Assembly (NCBI GenBank): GCA_902493585.1
Contig: CABUPZ010000035.1
Location: forward strand, 1 to 23,240
DNA: 23,240 nt
Origin: an uncultured Fusicatenibacter sp.
GTDB taxonomy: Bacteria; Bacillota; Clostridia; Lachnospirales; Lachnospiraceae
Direction: 5' to 3'
The notes beneath the pieces are model-generated. The model was not told the origin of the DNA. It worked only from the letters and a program-made list of their open reading frames with translations, and did no database searches. Positions within the stretch are counted from its first letter, which is position 1. Each line of letters begins with the position of its first letter. This document shows positions 22,124 to 23,240 of the stretch, piece after piece. A program made the translations under genes and the position numbers.

Positions 22124-23240
22124 TCAGCAGATCTCCGCACCCGCCGGCATCTCTTTCTCCGGCGTCATCAGACTTAAGTTTCCATCTGCATCTTCCGCAC
22201 AGAGCAGCATACCTTCCGACAGCACGCCAGCCAGCTTCGCAGGTTTCAGATTCACCAGAACCATAACCTTCTTACCGACCATCTCTTCCGCTGTATACTG
22301 TGACTTGATGCCGGAAACGATCTGTTTTACCTGGCTTCCGATTTTTACCTGAGAGCAGAGCAGTTTTTTGGATTTCTTCACTTCCTCACAGGCAATGATC
22401 TCACCCACCTGGAACTGCATCTTCATGAAATCATCAAAGGTGATCTCTTCCTTCGATTCGATGTCGATCACCTGCTCCTCTTTTCCACCGCCATTCTCTT
22501 TGTCCTGGCTGTCTTCATCCTTTCCCGCCTCTTTGGCAGCTGCAGCTTTCTGCTCCGCCTGGATCACTTCTACCTTTTCCATCACTTCTTTCACATCCAG
22601 TCTCTGGAACAGGATTTCCGGTTTCTCTGTTACCTTATTTCCGGACGGATACAGACCAAAGGTTCCAAGCTCCTCATAGGAACGCTTTTCCGCGTGAAGC
22701 TGAGCCAGGATCTTCTCCGTGGTCTCCGGCATATAGGATTCCAGCAGACATGCACCGATGGAAATACTCTCAACCAGGTTATAAAGAACCGTAGCCAGAC
22801 GGTCTTTTTTCCCTTCGTCTTTCGCCAGCGCCCACGGCATCGTCTCATCAATATATTTGTTGCAGCGTTTAAACAGATTGAAGATCTCCGTGATCGCATC
22901 CGCAACCCTCAGATCCTCCATCTTCGCAGCCACTTTGTCCACCGTTCCGGTCACAACCGCCTTCAGATCCGCGTCTACCGCTTCCTCAACGCCTGTATTG
23001 GTCACAACTCCGTCAAAATACTTATTGCTCATGGAAATCGTACGGTTTACAAGATTTCCCAGCGTATTTGCCAGATCGGAATTCATACGTTCCACCATCA
23101 GTTCCCAGGTGATGACGCCGTCATTCTCGAACGGCATCTCATGGAGCACAAAATAACGCACCGCATCCACGCCGAACAGGCTCACCAGATCGTCCGCGTA
23201 GATCACATTTCCCTTGGACTTGCTCATCTTGCCGTCGCCC
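22124..23240 (-). CDS. metG: Methionyl-tRNA synthetase, C-terminal part (5' end outside window)
   Basis: The frame is open to the right edge of the window and continues beyond it. Just inside the edge it encodes GDGKMSKSKGNVIYADDLVS, which contains the class I synthetase KMSKS motif, so about 370 C-terminal residues of a protein normally near 640-670 are seen. The anticodon-binding helical domain follows (MNSDLANTLGNLVNRTISMS, then NKYIDETMPWALAKDEGKKD). A charged linker rich in Lys, Glu and Asp (about 100 to 125 residues before the end) leads to a C-terminal tRNA-binding (EMAPII/Trbp111-like) domain: FDDFMKMQFQVGEIIACEEV and VMVLVNLKPAKLAGVLSEGM. The enzyme charges initiator and elongator tRNA-Met. 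It is a housekeeping gene, unrelated to its neighbours, with a terminator directly after it. Confidence 0.97.
   Translation of the reverse strand, partial: GDGKMSKSKGNVIYADDLVSLFGVDAVRYFVLHEMPFENDGVITWELMVERMNSDLANTLGNLVNRTISMSNKYFDGVVTNTGVEEAVDADLKAVVTGTVDKVAAKMEDLRVADAITEIFNLFKRCNKYIDETMPWALAKDEGKKDRLATVLYNLVESISIGACLLESYMPETTEKILAQLHAEKRSYEELGTFGLYPSGNKVTEKPEILFQRLDVKEVMEKVEVIQAEQKAAAAKEAGKDEDSQDKENGGGKEEQVIDIESKEEITFDDFMKMQFQVGEIIACEEVKKSKKLLCSQVKIGSQVKQIVSGIKSQYTAEEMVGKKVMVLVNLKPAKLAGVLSEGMLLCAEDADGNLSLMTPEKEMPAGAEIC

Overview
This window looks like a gut-type member of the Clostridia, most likely Lachnospiraceae. That rests on moderate GC with AT-rich intergenic DNA, AGGAGG-type ribosome binding sites, a CUT1 sugar transporter without its own ATPase, YesM/YesN-type two-component genes, and the style of the glycyl radical enzyme and CstA. 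Genus cannot be fixed from the sequence alone.

Positions 1-13758 are a carbohydrate-utilisation locus, entirely on the minus strand after a broken IS110 transposase end at 1-564. In transcription order it holds a LacI-type repressor, a wrecked GH51 alpha-L-arabinofuranosidase, an AraC-type response regulator, its sensor histidine kinase, a sugar-binding lipoprotein, two permeases, a GH127 beta-L-arabinofuranosidase, a GH2 glycosidase and a wrecked GH43 glycosidase. The family set points to uptake of arabinose-containing plant oligosaccharides and their hydrolysis in the cytoplasm. Both families usually associated with alpha-arabinosides (GH51, GH43) carry large internal deletions, while GH127, GH2, transport and sensing are intact. 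The locus therefore appears to be shrinking towards beta-linked arabinose or a related substrate.

Positions 13759-14017 are a divergent promoter region. A near-consensus promoter (TTGACA, 17 bp, TATAAT) reads to the right and carries three copies of a 12-bp element, ATTATCGTTRAY, one over the -35 box and two abutting at the predicted transcription start. Positions 14018-16971 encode a glycyl radical activating enzyme and a short glycyl radical enzyme that overlap by 4 bp. The radical enzyme has the Cys-X-Glu active-site pattern of eliminases (as Cys-Trp-Glu) and an unusual Trp-Gly-Trp at the radical glycine, so it is neither a classical pyruvate formate-lyase nor one of the enzymes I can name.

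Positions 17279-20253 hold two overlapping tandem paralogues of about 500 residues. Each has an N-terminal helix-turn-helix and a large well-conserved C-terminal domain I do not recognise. Together with the radical-enzyme pair they are the least explained part of the window. A strong hairpin separates them from a convergent CstA-family transporter (20355-21851), which has its own good promoter. The window ends in the 3' part of methionyl-tRNA synthetase (22124-23240), a housekeeping anchor.

No tRNA, rRNA, CRISPR array or complete insertion sequence was seen.
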